From Candidatus Zixiibacteriota bacterium (GTDB lineage Bacteria > Zixibacteria > MSB-5A5 > GN15 > FEB-12), in the NCBI GenBank assembly GCA_020346225.1, contig CP070777.1:1681403-1745402 (forward strand): a stretch of 64,000 nt of DNA, given 5' to 3'. Positions 20,509-31,018 of this stretch are shown piece after piece; the stretch's first letter is position 1; each line of letters opens with the position of its first letter. The notes under the pieces were generated by a model. It saw nothing but the letters and a program-made list of their open reading frames with translations. It did not search any database and was not told the DNA's origin. A program made the translations under genes and the position numbers.

Positions 20509-21627
20509 ATGGCAAAGTACAAGATCGCATGGCTGCCCGGTGATGGTGTTGGCAACGACGTTATGGAAGCGGCCAAAATCGTTCTGGACAAGCTGGCGCT
20601 TGATGCGGAATACATTCACGGTGATATCGGCTGGGAGTTCTGGCGCACCGAGGCCAACCCGCTGCCTGACCGCACCATCGACCTCCTCAAGAAAACCGAT
20701 TGCGCCCTCTTCGGCGCCATCACGTCAAAACCGAAGGAGGAGGCCGAGCGGGAGTTGATTCCCGAGCTTCAGGGCAAGGGACTGGTCTACTCGTCGCCGA
20801 TCGTTCGCCTGCGCCAGGAATTCAACCTGCGCACCAACCTTCGTCCGTGCAAAGCCTACGCGGGTAACCCGCTCAACTACCGCGACGATATAGATATCGT
20901 CGTGTTCCGTGAGAACACCGAGGACCTGTACGTGGGTATCGAGTTCCATCCGCTGCCTGACGAGGTCCGCGCGGCCGTAAAGAAGCACCACAAGAAGATG
21001 GCTCGTTTCGACTCGACCCCGGGCGATGATATCGCCGTCTCGCTGCGCATAAACACCCGCAACGGTTGCCGCAATATCGTCACCGATGCTTTCGAGTACG
21101 CCAAAAAGCACGGTCGTAAGACGGTCACGGTCGTGGAAAAACCCAACGTCATTCGCGAAACTTCCGGCCTGATGGTGCGCACCGCCCGCGAAGTGGCCAA
21201 GAACTACCCCGGCATCGAGCTGTGGGAGACCAATATCGACGCCATGTGTATGTGGCTGGTCAAAAATCCGCAGGATTATTCAGTGCTGGCGACCTCGAAT
21301 ATGTTCGGCGACATCGTCTCCGACCTGTGCGCTCAGCTGGTCGGCGGCCTCGGCTTTGCGTCGTCCGGTAACATCGGCGACAAATATGCCGTCTTCGAGC
21401 CGACCCACGGCTCCGCCCCCAAGTATGCCGGCAAGTACAAGGTCAACCCGATGGCCATGCTGCTGACCACCAGAATGATGCTGGACTGGCTGGGCGAAGG
21501 GCCGATGGCTCAATCATTGGAGGGGGCTATTGCTGAGGTGATCAAAGAGGCCAAGGTCCGCACCTATGACATGGGCGGCACCAGCAGCACGCTTGATGTC
21601 GCCAACGCCGTCGTAGCGAAGCTGTAA
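20509..21627 (+). CDS. icd: Isocitrate/isopropylmalate dehydrogenase family protein, probably isocitrate dehydrogenase
   Basis: 372-aa beta-decarboxylating dehydrogenase. The ATG at 20509 is preferred (AGGAG ten bases upstream) over the GTG at 20491. Conserved blocks: FRENTEDLYVG (residues 133-143), the substrate/metal signature around NMFGDIVSDL, and the cofactor loop EPTHGSAPKYAGKYKVNP. The Lys-Tyr in that loop is the pair that binds the 2'-phosphate in NADP-dependent enzymes, so NADP use is likely. Oxidative decarboxylation of isocitrate to 2-oxoglutarate is the probable reaction, but family members also use homoisocitrate or tartrate. It follows the PorV pair and ends at a terminator. Confidence 0.85.
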   Translation: MAKYKIAWLPGDGVGNDVMEAAKIVLDKLALDAEYIHGDIGWEFWRTEANPLPDRTIDLLKKTDCALFGAITSKPKEEAERELIPELQGKGLVYSSPIVRLRQEFNLRTNLRPCKAYAGNPLNYRDDIDIVVFRENTEDLYVGIEFHPLPDEVRAAVKKHHKKMARFDSTPGDDIAVSLRINTRNGCRNIVTDAFEYAKKHGRKTVTVVEKPNVIRETSGLMVRTAREVAKNYPGIELWETNIDAMCMWLVKNPQDYSVLATSNMFGDIVSDLCAQLVGGLGFASSGNIGDKYAVFEPTHGSAPKYAGKYKVNPMAMLLTTRMMLDWLGEGPMAQSLEGAIAEVIKEAKVRTYDMGGTSSTLDVANAVVAKL

Positions 21628-21657
21628 TCGGTCCTTCTTCAGAGTTACTCGTATCAG

Positions 21658-21690
21658 GCGGGCAAATCTCACGATTGGCCCGCTTTTTAT
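21658..21690 (+). terminator. Rho-independent terminator after icd
   Basis: GCGGGC (21658-21663) and GCCCGC (21678-21683) enclose a loop that can extend the stem by A-T pairs; TTTTTAT follows. Confidence 0.75.
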
Positions 21691-21728
21691 TGTGGACAAA
21701 CCGTCTCACGATACGTATGTATTAATCG

Positions 21729-22190
21729 ATGATCGACTTCAAGCAGGCTGAATCCAAAGCCCAGATAACGACCGTACGTTCGCTTTTTCTGGAATACGCC
21801 AAATGGCTCAATTACCGCACCTGCTTCGAGGGATTTCAGGCGGAAGTTGACGGCCTCCCCGGCGACTATGGCCCCCCCGACGGTTGCCTGCTTCTGGCCT
21901 ACTATGAAGATAAGCCGGCCGGTTGCGTGGCCGTGCGGAAAGTATCCGACGGCGTCTGTGAGATGCGGCGGCTGTGGGTGCGTGAAAAGTTCCGCGGCAA
22001 GAATGTTGGCTGGAACCTGGCCGAAGAAATCATCAAGCAGGCCGCCAAAATGGGATACAAAAAGATGATTCTTGAAACCATCCCGCTCATGGAACGGGCC
22101 ATCTCCATCTATCAGATCCTCGGCTTCAAGCAGACCGCGGTCAACAAGAGCGGCGACGACGACGTCATTCACATGGAGCTGAACCTGTAG
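21729..22190 (+). CDS. GNAT-family N-acetyltransferase 1
   Basis: 153-aa acetyltransferase. The acetyl-CoA-binding motif A appears as MRRLWVREKFRGKNVGWNLAEE and motif B as MILETIP...AISIYQILGFK, giving the usual GNAT fold. The substrate is unknown. It is followed 19 bp later by a closely related gene with the same N-terminal layout (VRSLFLEYAKWLNY versus VRELFLEYADSLNF), so the two arose by tandem duplication. Confidence 0.88.
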   Translation: MIDFKQAESKAQITTVRSLFLEYAKWLNYRTCFEGFQAEVDGLPGDYGPPDGCLLLAYYEDKPAGCVAVRKVSDGVCEMRRLWVREKFRGKNVGWNLAEEIIKQAAKMGYKKMILETIPLMERAISIYQILGFKQTAVNKSGDDDVIHMELNL

Positions 22191-22209
22191 TCTGCCGGGG
22201 GATTGGCCC

Positions 22210-22692
22210 ATGCTGGAAATTGTGCCGGCCGATACTCCCTCACAGCTCGCCACCGTCCGCGAGCTTTTTCTTGAATACGCCGACTCACTCAACTTCGAGC
22301 TGAACTTCCAGAGCTTTGACAGAGACATCAACGAACTGCCGGGGAAATACGCCCCGCCTGAAGGCAGGTTGTACCTAGCCCGGTGGGACGGCAAAGTGGC
22401 AGGCTGCATCGCCCTGAAAAAACTCGGCCCGGATACCTGTGAACTGAAAAGGCTCTGGGTAAAACCTGCTTTTCGGGGCAAAAAGATCGGCCGGGCGCTG
22501 GCCGAACGGGTTATCGCCGACGCCCGGGAGATCGGCTATCGCAAGATGATGCTGGACACTATCGATACGATGATCGAGGCCATGACGCTGTATCAGTCAC
22601 TCGGATTCGAAAAGACCGTTCCGTACTACGACAATCCCGTCAAGGGAGCTACCCACTTCGAAAAATGCCTGACTGAGTCGGAAGATAAATAG
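22210..22692 (+). CDS. GNAT-family N-acetyltransferase 2
   Basis: 160-aa paralogue of the preceding gene. Motif A is KRLWVKPAFRGKKIGRALAER and the C-terminal motif is MMLDTIDTMIEAMTLYQSLGFE. The core spacing is identical to that of its neighbour, while the C-terminal ~20 residues differ, suggesting different acceptor substrates. It converges on rdgB with only 7 bp between the stops and no visible terminator. Confidence 0.88.
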   Translation: MLEIVPADTPSQLATVRELFLEYADSLNFELNFQSFDRDINELPGKYAPPEGRLYLARWDGKVAGCIALKKLGPDTCELKRLWVKPAFRGKKIGRALAERVIADAREIGYRKMMLDTIDTMIEAMTLYQSLGFEKTVPYYDNPVKGATHFEKCLTESEDK

Positions 22693-22699
22693 GGGAGAG

Positions 22700-23311
22700 T
22701 CAGCCCAAGCCGCGCTGCTTGTTGAGGCGTTCCATGATGACGCCGCGGATCTCCTGAAGTGCCTTGCCCCGGTGCGAAACGAGGTTCTTTTCCTCCAGCG
22801 TCATTTCTGAGAAGCGTTTGTCGGAAGGCGGATAGTAGAAGACCGGATCGTATCCAAAGCCGCTGCCACCAAGTGACTCCTCGGCGATATACCCTTCCGC
22901 CACGCCTTCAACCGTCTCGACCTCCTCGACCCCCCAGCATACCGCGATAACGCACCTGAACCTTGCCGTGCGCTTTTCGTGGGGGACACCTTTAAGTTCC
23001 GCCAGCAGCTTGCGGTTGTTGTCGGCGTAGGTGGCGTTCTCGCCAGCGTAGCGCGACGAACGCACTCCCGGGGCGCCGCCCAGGGCATCGACTTCCAGGC
23101 CGCTGTCATCGGCCAGAGCGGGCAAATCGCAGAAGCCGCTTGCGGCCTGTGCTTTCAGGATGGCATTTTCGCGAAGGGTTGAGCCGGTTTCTTCGACATC
23201 GGGAAACTCAAGAAAATCGTCCCGGGTCATGATGGTAACCGGCAGGTCATCCAGCAGATCGCGGATTTCCCGGATTTTGTCTTCGTTATTTGTGGCGAGG
23301 ACGAGTTGCAT
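22700..23311 (-). CDS. rdgB: Non-canonical purine NTP pyrophosphatase (RdgB/HAM1)
   Basis: House-cleaning enzyme that hydrolyses ITP, dITP and XTP to monophosphates, keeping damaged purines out of nucleic acids. The 203-aa protein has TNNEDKIREI at residues 8-17, ADDSGLEVDAL with the metal-binding Asp pair, GVRSSRYAG, GFGYDPVF and SHRGKAL. It is the last gene of the smpB-amidase-murI-rdgB operon, 21 bp after murI; the murI-rdgB pairing is common in bacteria. Confidence 0.96.
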   Translation of the reverse strand: MQLVLATNNEDKIREIRDLLDDLPVTIMTRDDFLEFPDVEETGSTLRENAILKAQAASGFCDLPALADDSGLEVDALGGAPGVRSSRYAGENATYADNNRKLLAELKGVPHEKRTARFRCVIAVCWGVEEVETVEGVAEGYIAEESLGGSGFGYDPVFYYPPSDKRFSEMTLEEKNLVSHRGKALQEIRGVIMERLNKQRGLG

Positions 23312-23332
23312 GAATCATGTCAAGGAAAACAC

Positions 23333-24175
23333 TCAATACCTGCTTATATCCACTCGGGTAATGCGGGACACTTCCTGACCCAGAAACCGCGAGGCCACCC
23401 CGCCGAACTTCTCCGGCACGTCGCTGACAAAAAACCGCCGCTCACCCTCGGGACACGGCGTCTGCGACGCTCCCGGATTCAGAATATTCGTCTCCGACAG
23501 CACGTCGCGGGCCGCTCGGGCCGTTTCTTCGCCGCTGTCGATAAGAAGCACCTCGTCGCCCATGACGTCGCCGATGACGTGCTTGAGCAGGGGATAGTGC
23601 GTACACCCCAGAACCAGCGTATCGATATCAACGTCCCGCATCGTCTGCAGGTAATCGCGCGCGATGAGGTAGGTGGCCTCTTTGTCGATATACCCCTCCT
23701 CGGCCAGCGGCACGAACAGGGGACAGGCCAGCGAGAAAACTTTCAGCTTGGGGTCGATTTCGTGTATGTAGCGCGCATAGGCGTTGGAGTTCACCGTGGC
23801 GTGGGTGCCGATAATGCCAATACGACCCTTCTTCGTACGCTGTGCCGCCGCCCGCGCGCCCGGTTCGATAACACCCACCATTGCGACCGGGTAATCATCG
23901 CGGATATCTTCCAGCGCCACCGACGAGGCGGTGTTGCAGGCGCAGACGATGAACTTCACCTTCTGCTCCATCAGAAAGGCCACATCCTGACGGGTGAACT
24001 GGGTGATAATGTCCTTGGAGCGACCGCCGTAGGGCGTGCGCCCGACGTCTCCGAAATAAACGCAGTTTTCAAACGGCAGTATTTTGAGAACCTCTTTGAG
24101 CACGGTCAGCCCGCCGACACCGGAGTCAAAAATTCCCAGCGCGGCGGAGCGGTCTACGGCAGTGACGTTATCCAT
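23333..24175 (-). CDS. murI: Glutamate racemase
   Basis: Converts L- to D-glutamate for peptidoglycan. The 280-aa protein starts with the family block GIFDSGVGGLTVLKE. The two catalytic cysteines are Cys80 in CACNTAS and Cys191 in LGCTHYPLL, with the partner His193. It lies between a peptidoglycan amidase gene (8 bp upstream) and rdgB in a minus-strand operon, consistent with a cell-wall role. Confidence 0.96.
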   Translation of the reverse strand: MDNVTAVDRSAALGIFDSGVGGLTVLKEVLKILPFENCVYFGDVGRTPYGGRSKDIITQFTRQDVAFLMEQKVKFIVCACNTASSVALEDIRDDYPVAMVGVIEPGARAAAQRTKKGRIGIIGTHATVNSNAYARYIHEIDPKLKVFSLACPLFVPLAEEGYIDKEATYLIARDYLQTMRDVDIDTLVLGCTHYPLLKHVIGDVMGDEVLLIDSGEETARAARDVLSETNILNPGASQTPCPEGERRFFVSDVPEKFGGVASRFLGQEVSRITRVDISRY

Positions 24176-24183
24176 AAGTGAAC

Positions 24184-25683
24184 CTACTGGTTTTCGTACT
24201 TGTTTTTGAAACGTTTGATGGCATTATAGATGGCCTGGGCTACTTTCTTCCGATAATCCTTCTGCTTGAGAAGTTTCTCCTCCTGCACGTTGGATATGAA
24301 TCCCGCCTCGACCAGAACCGATGGCGCGAAAACCATGTTGAGAACATAGAATCCGGCCTGATCCACGCCGCGCGCCGGAATCCTCACGTGGCGCCGAAAC
24401 TCTCGATCCATCATCATGGCAAAATCGTGAGACTCGGCCTGGAATTCGGTCATGATCATCTCATTGAGAATGTTCAGAATCGGGTCATCGAAACTTCCGC
24501 CGTTATCTTCGTCCATCTCGGGATTCTCGTTAAACTTATCGCGGAAAAAGGCGCTGTTTTCGAACTGGGCCACGGCTCGCGCCGAGTCGTTCTTGGCCGG
24601 GGCCAGGAAAAACACGTTCCAGCCCCGGACATGTCTCTTCACGGAGGAGTTGGCGTGGATCGATACGAACAGATCGGCCTGGGCCTCGTTGGCCGCATCG
24701 GCCCGCTCCTGCAGGGTCACTGTCTTGTCCCGGTCGCGCGTCATGATGACCTTGAACTGCTTGTCCTTGCGGATCAGCTTGGCCAGCTCTTTGGCTATAT
24801 CGAGCGCTACGTCCTTTTCCCGGCTGCCCTTCGGTCCGATCGCGCCGTAGTGCGAACCGCCGTGCCCCGGGTCGATGACAACAATGTCGATTTTGTCATC
24901 AGGCCCGATCCGCGGGCTGGTGTCGACCTGAACCAGGTCGAAATTGACGTCGGGAATGGAAATCTGAATCCTGGGCGGGTCCTCCTGGATCTTGTGCGTC
25001 CAGCGTTCCACGCGCCGCCGAAGCCGGATGGAGACCTGACCGGTTTCCTTTTGCTGGTGTGTCTTCAGGTTGTACATGTACCGTGAATCCCGGCGTGATT
25101 GAATCCTCGGTGTGTTCAGCCGTCCGTCCCTGATGGACACGTTGATCCAGTTGCCTTCCGTTACGAAGATGTCATAGGCCAGGGCACTGGTCAAAAAGAT
25201 TTCGATCAGAAGACCGTTGGCCTTGGCCGATACGCTCAGGTCAGTGACGTTGAAGTATTCGGATTCCACGCGCACAGTGCGCGAATCCTTAATCCAGCTG
25301 ATCTTCTGCGGAAAGACCTGGTTGAAAAAGGGGATGAACGTCGCCGCCGGAACATAAAGCTGCCCGTCGTGAAACTCCGCCAGATAGGTCATGTTGAAAA
25401 CACTGTCGTTTCGTTTGAAGAACGGCGAGCCTATCACGAAGGTGAAGCGGTTGGTGTCATTAACGTACTCGATTTCATGGCCGACCATCTTCCAGTCGGC
25501 AACGCCTCCGATAACCTCGGCCAGCCCGGAAAACGAAATGAAGGTGACCTGCCTCTCGTCAAAGGCCTGGATTTCCGCGGTGGCCCCCGAGATAACGACT
25601 CGGGCCTTGTCAGCGGCTGCCCTGCCGCACAGGGCCGCTATGGCCGCCATGATCAACAGTGTCTTAAGCGTTCTGTGGCTCAC
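24184..25683 (-). CDS. Exported N-acetylmuramoyl-L-alanine amidase (Amidase_3)
   Basis: 499-aa zinc amidase that cuts the peptide stem from peptidoglycan, probably at division. GTG start with AAGGA upstream; a signal peptide covers about residues 1-24. The N-terminal half holds a stalk-like region (SEYFNVTDLSVSAKANG, then AMIN-like beta segments). The catalytic domain begins near residue 283: DPGHGG with the zinc His, a Glu in SREKDVALD, SIHANS with the second zinc His, and VLVEAGFISN with the catalytic Glu. An insertion of about 70 residues between SIHANS and the last motif is typical of AmiC-like enzymes. Confidence 0.92.
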   Translation of the reverse strand: MSHRTLKTLLIMAAIAALCGRAAADKARVVISGATAEIQAFDERQVTFISFSGLAEVIGGVADWKMVGHEIEYVNDTNRFTFVIGSPFFKRNDSVFNMTYLAEFHDGQLYVPAATFIPFFNQVFPQKISWIKDSRTVRVESEYFNVTDLSVSAKANGLLIEIFLTSALAYDIFVTEGNWINVSIRDGRLNTPRIQSRRDSRYMYNLKTHQQKETGQVSIRLRRRVERWTHKIQEDPPRIQISIPDVNFDLVQVDTSPRIGPDDKIDIVVIDPGHGGSHYGAIGPKGSREKDVALDIAKELAKLIRKDKQFKVIMTRDRDKTVTLQERADAANEAQADLFVSIHANSSVKRHVRGWNVFFLAPAKNDSARAVAQFENSAFFRDKFNENPEMDEDNGGSFDDPILNILNEMIMTEFQAESHDFAMMMDREFRRHVRIPARGVDQAGFYVLNMVFAPSVLVEAGFISNVQEEKLLKQKDYRKKVAQAIYNAIKRFKNKYENQ

Positions 25684-25695
25684 GCTGGTCCTTCA

Positions 25696-26160
25696 TCAGT
25701 AGTCTTTTCGAGTGGCCCGTTTGATTCTGCGGTCGGCCTCACTCTTGGCGATAGCCTGGCGTTTATCATACTTTTTACGCCCCACCGCCACGGCCAGTTC
25801 GATTTTGGCCACTTTGCCCTTGAAATAGACGGTCAGGGGAACGAGAGTCATGCCGCGTTGCTCCGTCTGGATATAGAGCTTGCGAATCTCACGCTTGTGC
25901 AGAAGCAAACGGCGCACCCGCAGGGGATCATGCCCCTCGCCGGCGGCCATGCGGTAAGGAGAGATGTGCAGATTGCGAAGAAACACCTGGCCATTCTCGA
26001 CCACGGCATAGGCGTCCGAAATGTTTATCTTGCCGTCCCGGATAGACTTCACCTCGCTGCCCACCAACTCGATGCCGACCTCGTAGGTATCCCGAATTTC
26101 GTAATCGTGGCGGGCCCGGCGATTCCGGGCGATTACCTTGATGTTCTCCGCCTTCTTCAT
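25696..26160 (-). CDS. smpB: SsrA-binding protein SmpB
   Basis: Binds tmRNA and loads it on stalled ribosomes for trans-translation. The 154-aa protein has the family blocks NRRARHDYEI, GIELVGSEVKSIRDG and the basic C-terminal tail (GRKKYDKRQAIAKSEADRRIKRATRKDY) that enters the mRNA channel. I placed the start at ATG 26160; a GTG at 26163 is directly upstream in frame. It leads the operon with the amidase, murI and rdgB. The tmRNA gene itself was not found here. Confidence 0.96.
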   Translation of the reverse strand: MKKAENIKVIARNRRARHDYEIRDTYEVGIELVGSEVKSIRDGKINISDAYAVVENGQVFLRNLHISPYRMAAGEGHDPLRVRRLLLHKREIRKLYIQTEQRGMTLVPLTVYFKGKVAKIELAVAVGRKKYDKRQAIAKSEADRRIKRATRKDY

Positions 26161-26339
26161 CACCTGCTACAATAGCCGCTTTGCCGGGCCTTAGCAATTA
26201 AAATAAGGCTGTCGGGCGGCCCCGGCCGGGGCAAACAGCTGGTGTTAAGCTAATAAGCCTCGCCGCCGAATAGATTAATATATAGTAAAGACCGCAGGGC
26301 AGAGCTATTGGGGGTCAAAGTAGAACCGGGGAGGATACC

Positions 26340-26741
26340 GTGACTTCCGCGACAACCGAGAAAAAGAGAACGATCCTTGTCATCGATGACGACATCCCGA
26401 TGACCGACCTGATTCGGGAAATCCTGATCATCGACGGCCACCGTGTTTGCATTGCCAACGACGGGCTGACCGGGATAAGACTGGCCGGGGAAGTGCAACC
26501 CGACCTGATTCTGATGGACATTACTATGCCTGTTATCGACGGCTACCGGACCACCGAGCAACTCAAGAAGTTACCGGGCCTTAAGGACATACCGGTGGTC
26601 TTTCTGACGGGCAGGAGTGCGGCCGATGATGCCGGCCGCGCCTTTGCCTGCGGCGGGGCTTCTTATCTGCTTAAGCCCTTCACCAATCAGCAAATCAGGG
26701 ACCTTGTCCGACTTACGCTCGAGCCGGGCGAGACGGGGTGA
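26340..26741 (+). CDS. Single-domain response regulator 1
   Basis: 133-aa stand-alone receiver domain, GTG start after a strong GGGGAGGA. The acidic pocket is Asp16-Asp17-Asp18, the phosphorylated residue Asp60 in LMDITMP, the switch Thr in FLTGRS and the Lys in LKPF. There is no output domain, so it probably passes phosphate to or binds another protein. No histidine kinase is nearby. A second lone receiver follows 81 bp downstream. Confidence 0.9.
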   Translation: MTSATTEKKRTILVIDDDIPMTDLIREILIIDGHRVCIANDGLTGIRLAGEVQPDLILMDITMPVIDGYRTTEQLKKLPGLKDIPVVFLTGRSAADDAGRAFACGGASYLLKPFTNQQIRDLVRLTLEPGETG

Positions 26742-26822
26742 AAGGTGAGTAAAGTTTTCCAAACCTCGTTCCGACAATATGCACAGGGATTAATGCACGT
26801 AAACAATTAAGCTGGCGGCCTT

Positions 26823-27224
26823 ATGTCGTACAAGATTCATATCAACACGGCCAAAATACTGGTGGTCGACGACGAACCGGAAATCACCGAGATTGTCGAC
26901 ACTTTTCTGACCGAAAACGGCTTCAAGGTCAAGACCGAAAATTCCCCCGAGAAAGCCGTCAAGCGGGCCAGAGAGTTCAAGCCCGATGTCATCCTCCTGG
27001 ATATCATGATGCCCGGTATCGACGGCTATGATATCTGCCAGGAACTGAAGGCCAACCCGGATTTCGCCAACGTACCGGTGATTTTCCTGACCGGCAAAGA
27101 CCGCAGCGACGATATGGGACGTTCCTTCAAGGCCGGCGGCGACATGTTCATAAAGAAACCCTTCTCCTGCGAGAGGTTGCTGGAGATTGTCAGCATCGTC
27201 CTCATGTCCACCGGCAAGCACTGA
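26823..27224 (+). CDS. Single-domain response regulator 2
   Basis: 133-aa receiver-only protein. It has the acidic pocket VVDDE, the phospho-Asp in LLDIMMPGIDGYD, the Thr in FLTGKD and the Lys in IKKPF. It is similar in length and layout to the upstream receiver but differs in most non-motif residues. Neither carries an effector domain and no kinase is encoded nearby. It ends at a strong terminator. Confidence 0.9.
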   Translation: MSYKIHINTAKILVVDDEPEITEIVDTFLTENGFKVKTENSPEKAVKRAREFKPDVILLDIMMPGIDGYDICQELKANPDFANVPVIFLTGKDRSDDMGRSFKAGGDMFIKKPFSCERLLEIVSIVLMSTGKH

Positions 27225-27235
27225 AACCAGCCACC

Positions 27236-27259
27236 GGCGGCCCGGCCGCCTTTTTTATT
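27236..27259 (+). terminator. Rho-independent terminator after response regulator 2
   Basis: GGCGGC-CCG-GCCGCC stem-loop followed by TTTTTTATT. The end of its T run merges with the -35 box of the next promoter. Confidence 0.85.
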
Positions 27260-27287
27260 TGACATATTTGGTGCAGCGCACTATAAT
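27259..27287 (+). promoter_or_regulatory. Perfect consensus sigma-70 promoter of the PhaR-like gene
   Basis: TTGACA (27259-27264), exactly 17 bases, TATAAT (27282-27287): both hexamers are perfect. The ATG at 27293 begins six bases after the -10 box, so transcription should start at or next to the ATG, predicting a leaderless mRNA. No Shine-Dalgarno sequence fits between the -10 box and ATG. Confidence 0.8.
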
Positions 27288-27292
27288 GAGGT

Positions 27293-27889
27293 ATGAGAGT
27301 AGTCAAAAGGCACAAAAACCGGCGGCTCTACGATACCGCAACCAGCCGGACTATCACGCAGACGGAACTGGCCGCGATAGTCAGGACGGGCAGCGATATC
27401 AAGGTGGTTGACAGCGCCACCGGTAACGATATCACCCTGGCCGTGCTCGGTCGCGTCATGCTCTCAGAGGCCTCCCGCTGGGAGGATATCCGGGAGTCGA
27501 AAGAACTGTTCAGGAAAGTAATATCTTTAGGAGGTGATAAATCCATGTCCGTGCTCAAAAACACCATCCTGGCGTCCATTGGAGCGATCCAGGTCACCAA
27601 GGCCAAGGCGGAGAAGATCATCGATGAGTTGATTCAGAAAGGCGAGCTAAACCGGTCGGACCGGAAAAAGGCCGTTATGGAACTGCTGGAGAAGACCGAA
27701 AAATCCACGGTTCAGCTCAAAGAGAAAATCTCGCGCGGAGCCGGTCGGACTCAGGAGGAAATCGGCAAGCTGGTCAGGTCGTTGAACGTGGCCAAGCAGT
27801 CAGACCTCAAGAGTCTCGAAGCGAAGGTTGACAAGCTGACCAAAGCCCTGAAAAACCTGGAGAAGAAGCTGGATCAAATGAACAAATAG
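27293..27889 (+). CDS. PHA regulator N-domain fused to a phasin-like coiled coil
   Basis: 198 aa. Residues 1-60 match the DNA-binding PHA accumulation regulator domain of PhaR (VKRHKNRRLYDTATSR, then VVDSATGNDIT), beginning at residue 2, which fixes the ATG. Residues about 80-198 are a Lys/Glu-rich helical region with heptad pattern like granule-associated phasins (ASIGAIQVTKAKAEKIIDEL, then ALKNLEKKLDQMNK). It may bind both DNA and polyhydroxyalkanoate granules or act as their regulator. No PHA synthase gene is in the window, so another role is possible. A perfect promoter lies directly upstream. Confidence 0.8.
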   Translation: MRVVKRHKNRRLYDTATSRTITQTELAAIVRTGSDIKVVDSATGNDITLAVLGRVMLSEASRWEDIRESKELFRKVISLGGDKSMSVLKNTILASIGAIQVTKAKAEKIIDELIQKGELNRSDRKKAVMELLEKTEKSTVQLKEKISRGAGRTQEEIGKLVRSLNVAKQSDLKSLEAKVDKLTKALKNLEKKLDQMNK

Positions 27890-27911
27890 GGCGGCTGGCG
27901 GCTGCCCCGTA

Positions 27912-28847
27912 TCAACGAACAGCTTCGCGTATCTCCTTGAGGAGAGACTCAGTCTCAATCCCGTGCATGCGGCAGGCCATGTCGACCGACTCGAAGGCCT
28001 GCCCGGGGCAATCAAAGCAGGCCGAGCCGAAATGTCTCTGAAAGACCGGTCTTGCCTTCGGATACCGTTTGATAATTTCGCCGATCAGGGTCTCCGGCAG
28101 AATGCTGCCTCCGTCGGTTACGGGCCGGGTCTCGGCCGATGCCGTTTGCACCCATTGTCCGCTGCGGGCCAGTTCCCGTTCCACCTCCTCTATTACCGTG
28201 TCCAGGTCAAGACCGTGATTCATGGCCGCCCTGCCCAGGGTCACCCCGGCGGTGCGAACGTGATCCAGATGACCCGGCATCCCAAGCGGCTGCAGTCCGC
28301 AGGCGATCAGGGTTTCCTTGAGCGACGGCAGGTAATCGACCAGATCGGCAACTTTACTGTCGGCGGTGACGGTTATGCCGGCTGTCCGGCTGCCGGGTGG
28401 TCTCGCCGGGATCGGCGCAGCGGCGGTGGCAGTTACGGAAACCTGCTTTTTCGACGGCGTTATTGAAATCCAGATATTGACAATGAACATCAGCAGCGAC
28501 ATAACCTGCAGCGTCGCCGAGACTATGAAGAAGACATGAAAGATATCATTTCCGGTTTCTACCGTCAGCCCCCGGAAAACCACCATGCCGATCAGGCTGA
28601 TATTGGCCGCCCAGAAATGAACCGGTACCCACGACGGAAAGCGCAGATCGGAGCCGCTGAAACGAGGGAGAATGAAATACCCGATTCCGAAAACCATCAT
28701 CGACATGAAGCCGAGCAGGCTGAAATGGGTGTGGGCGTATGCGGCATAGTAGCCGGGATTAAAGGCTCCGTCGAGAATACCGAAAACGGCCGCCAGGCCC
28801 AGATAAATCAGGGAAGCGTATACAAATCTTTTCATCCAGGGATTCAT
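27912..28847 (-). CDS. Four-helix oxidase-subunit-I-like protein fused to two DUF1858 domains
   Basis: 311 aa. The N-terminal half has four membrane helices (about 10-25, 43-60, 74-92, 102-128) and an AHTHFSLLGFM block like the haem-binding histidine region of short cbb3/NorB subunit-I relatives. A Pro/Ala linker is followed by two DUF1858-like repeats (about 160-215 and 245-311). The second keeps the redox-type CFDCPG pair; the first has only one cysteine. It may couple a membrane haem site to a thiol function, in oxygen or nitric-oxide response. GGAGAG precedes the ATG. Confidence 0.72.
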   Translation of the reverse strand: MNPWMKRFVYASLIYLGLAAVFGILDGAFNPGYYAAYAHTHFSLLGFMSMMVFGIGYFILPRFSGSDLRFPSWVPVHFWAANISLIGMVVFRGLTVETGNDIFHVFFIVSATLQVMSLLMFIVNIWISITPSKKQVSVTATAAAPIPARPPGSRTAGITVTADSKVADLVDYLPSLKETLIACGLQPLGMPGHLDHVRTAGVTLGRAAMNHGLDLDTVIEEVERELARSGQWVQTASAETRPVTDGGSILPETLIGEIIKRYPKARPVFQRHFGSACFDCPGQAFESVDMACRMHGIETESLLKEIREAVR

Positions 28848-28936
28848 AGGTACTCTCCGCAGTTAGCAACCCTCTCTTTAATAGTGTAGTATATAGACTT
28901 ATATTGTCCGCAATGTAAGGTGAGCGCGGGTCGGAG

Positions 28937-31018
<2,082 letters not shown>

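Noticed and set aside
23306-26175. Plus-strand frames opposite murI, the amidase and smpB
   Set aside because: All three minus-strand genes have intact family motifs over their full length.
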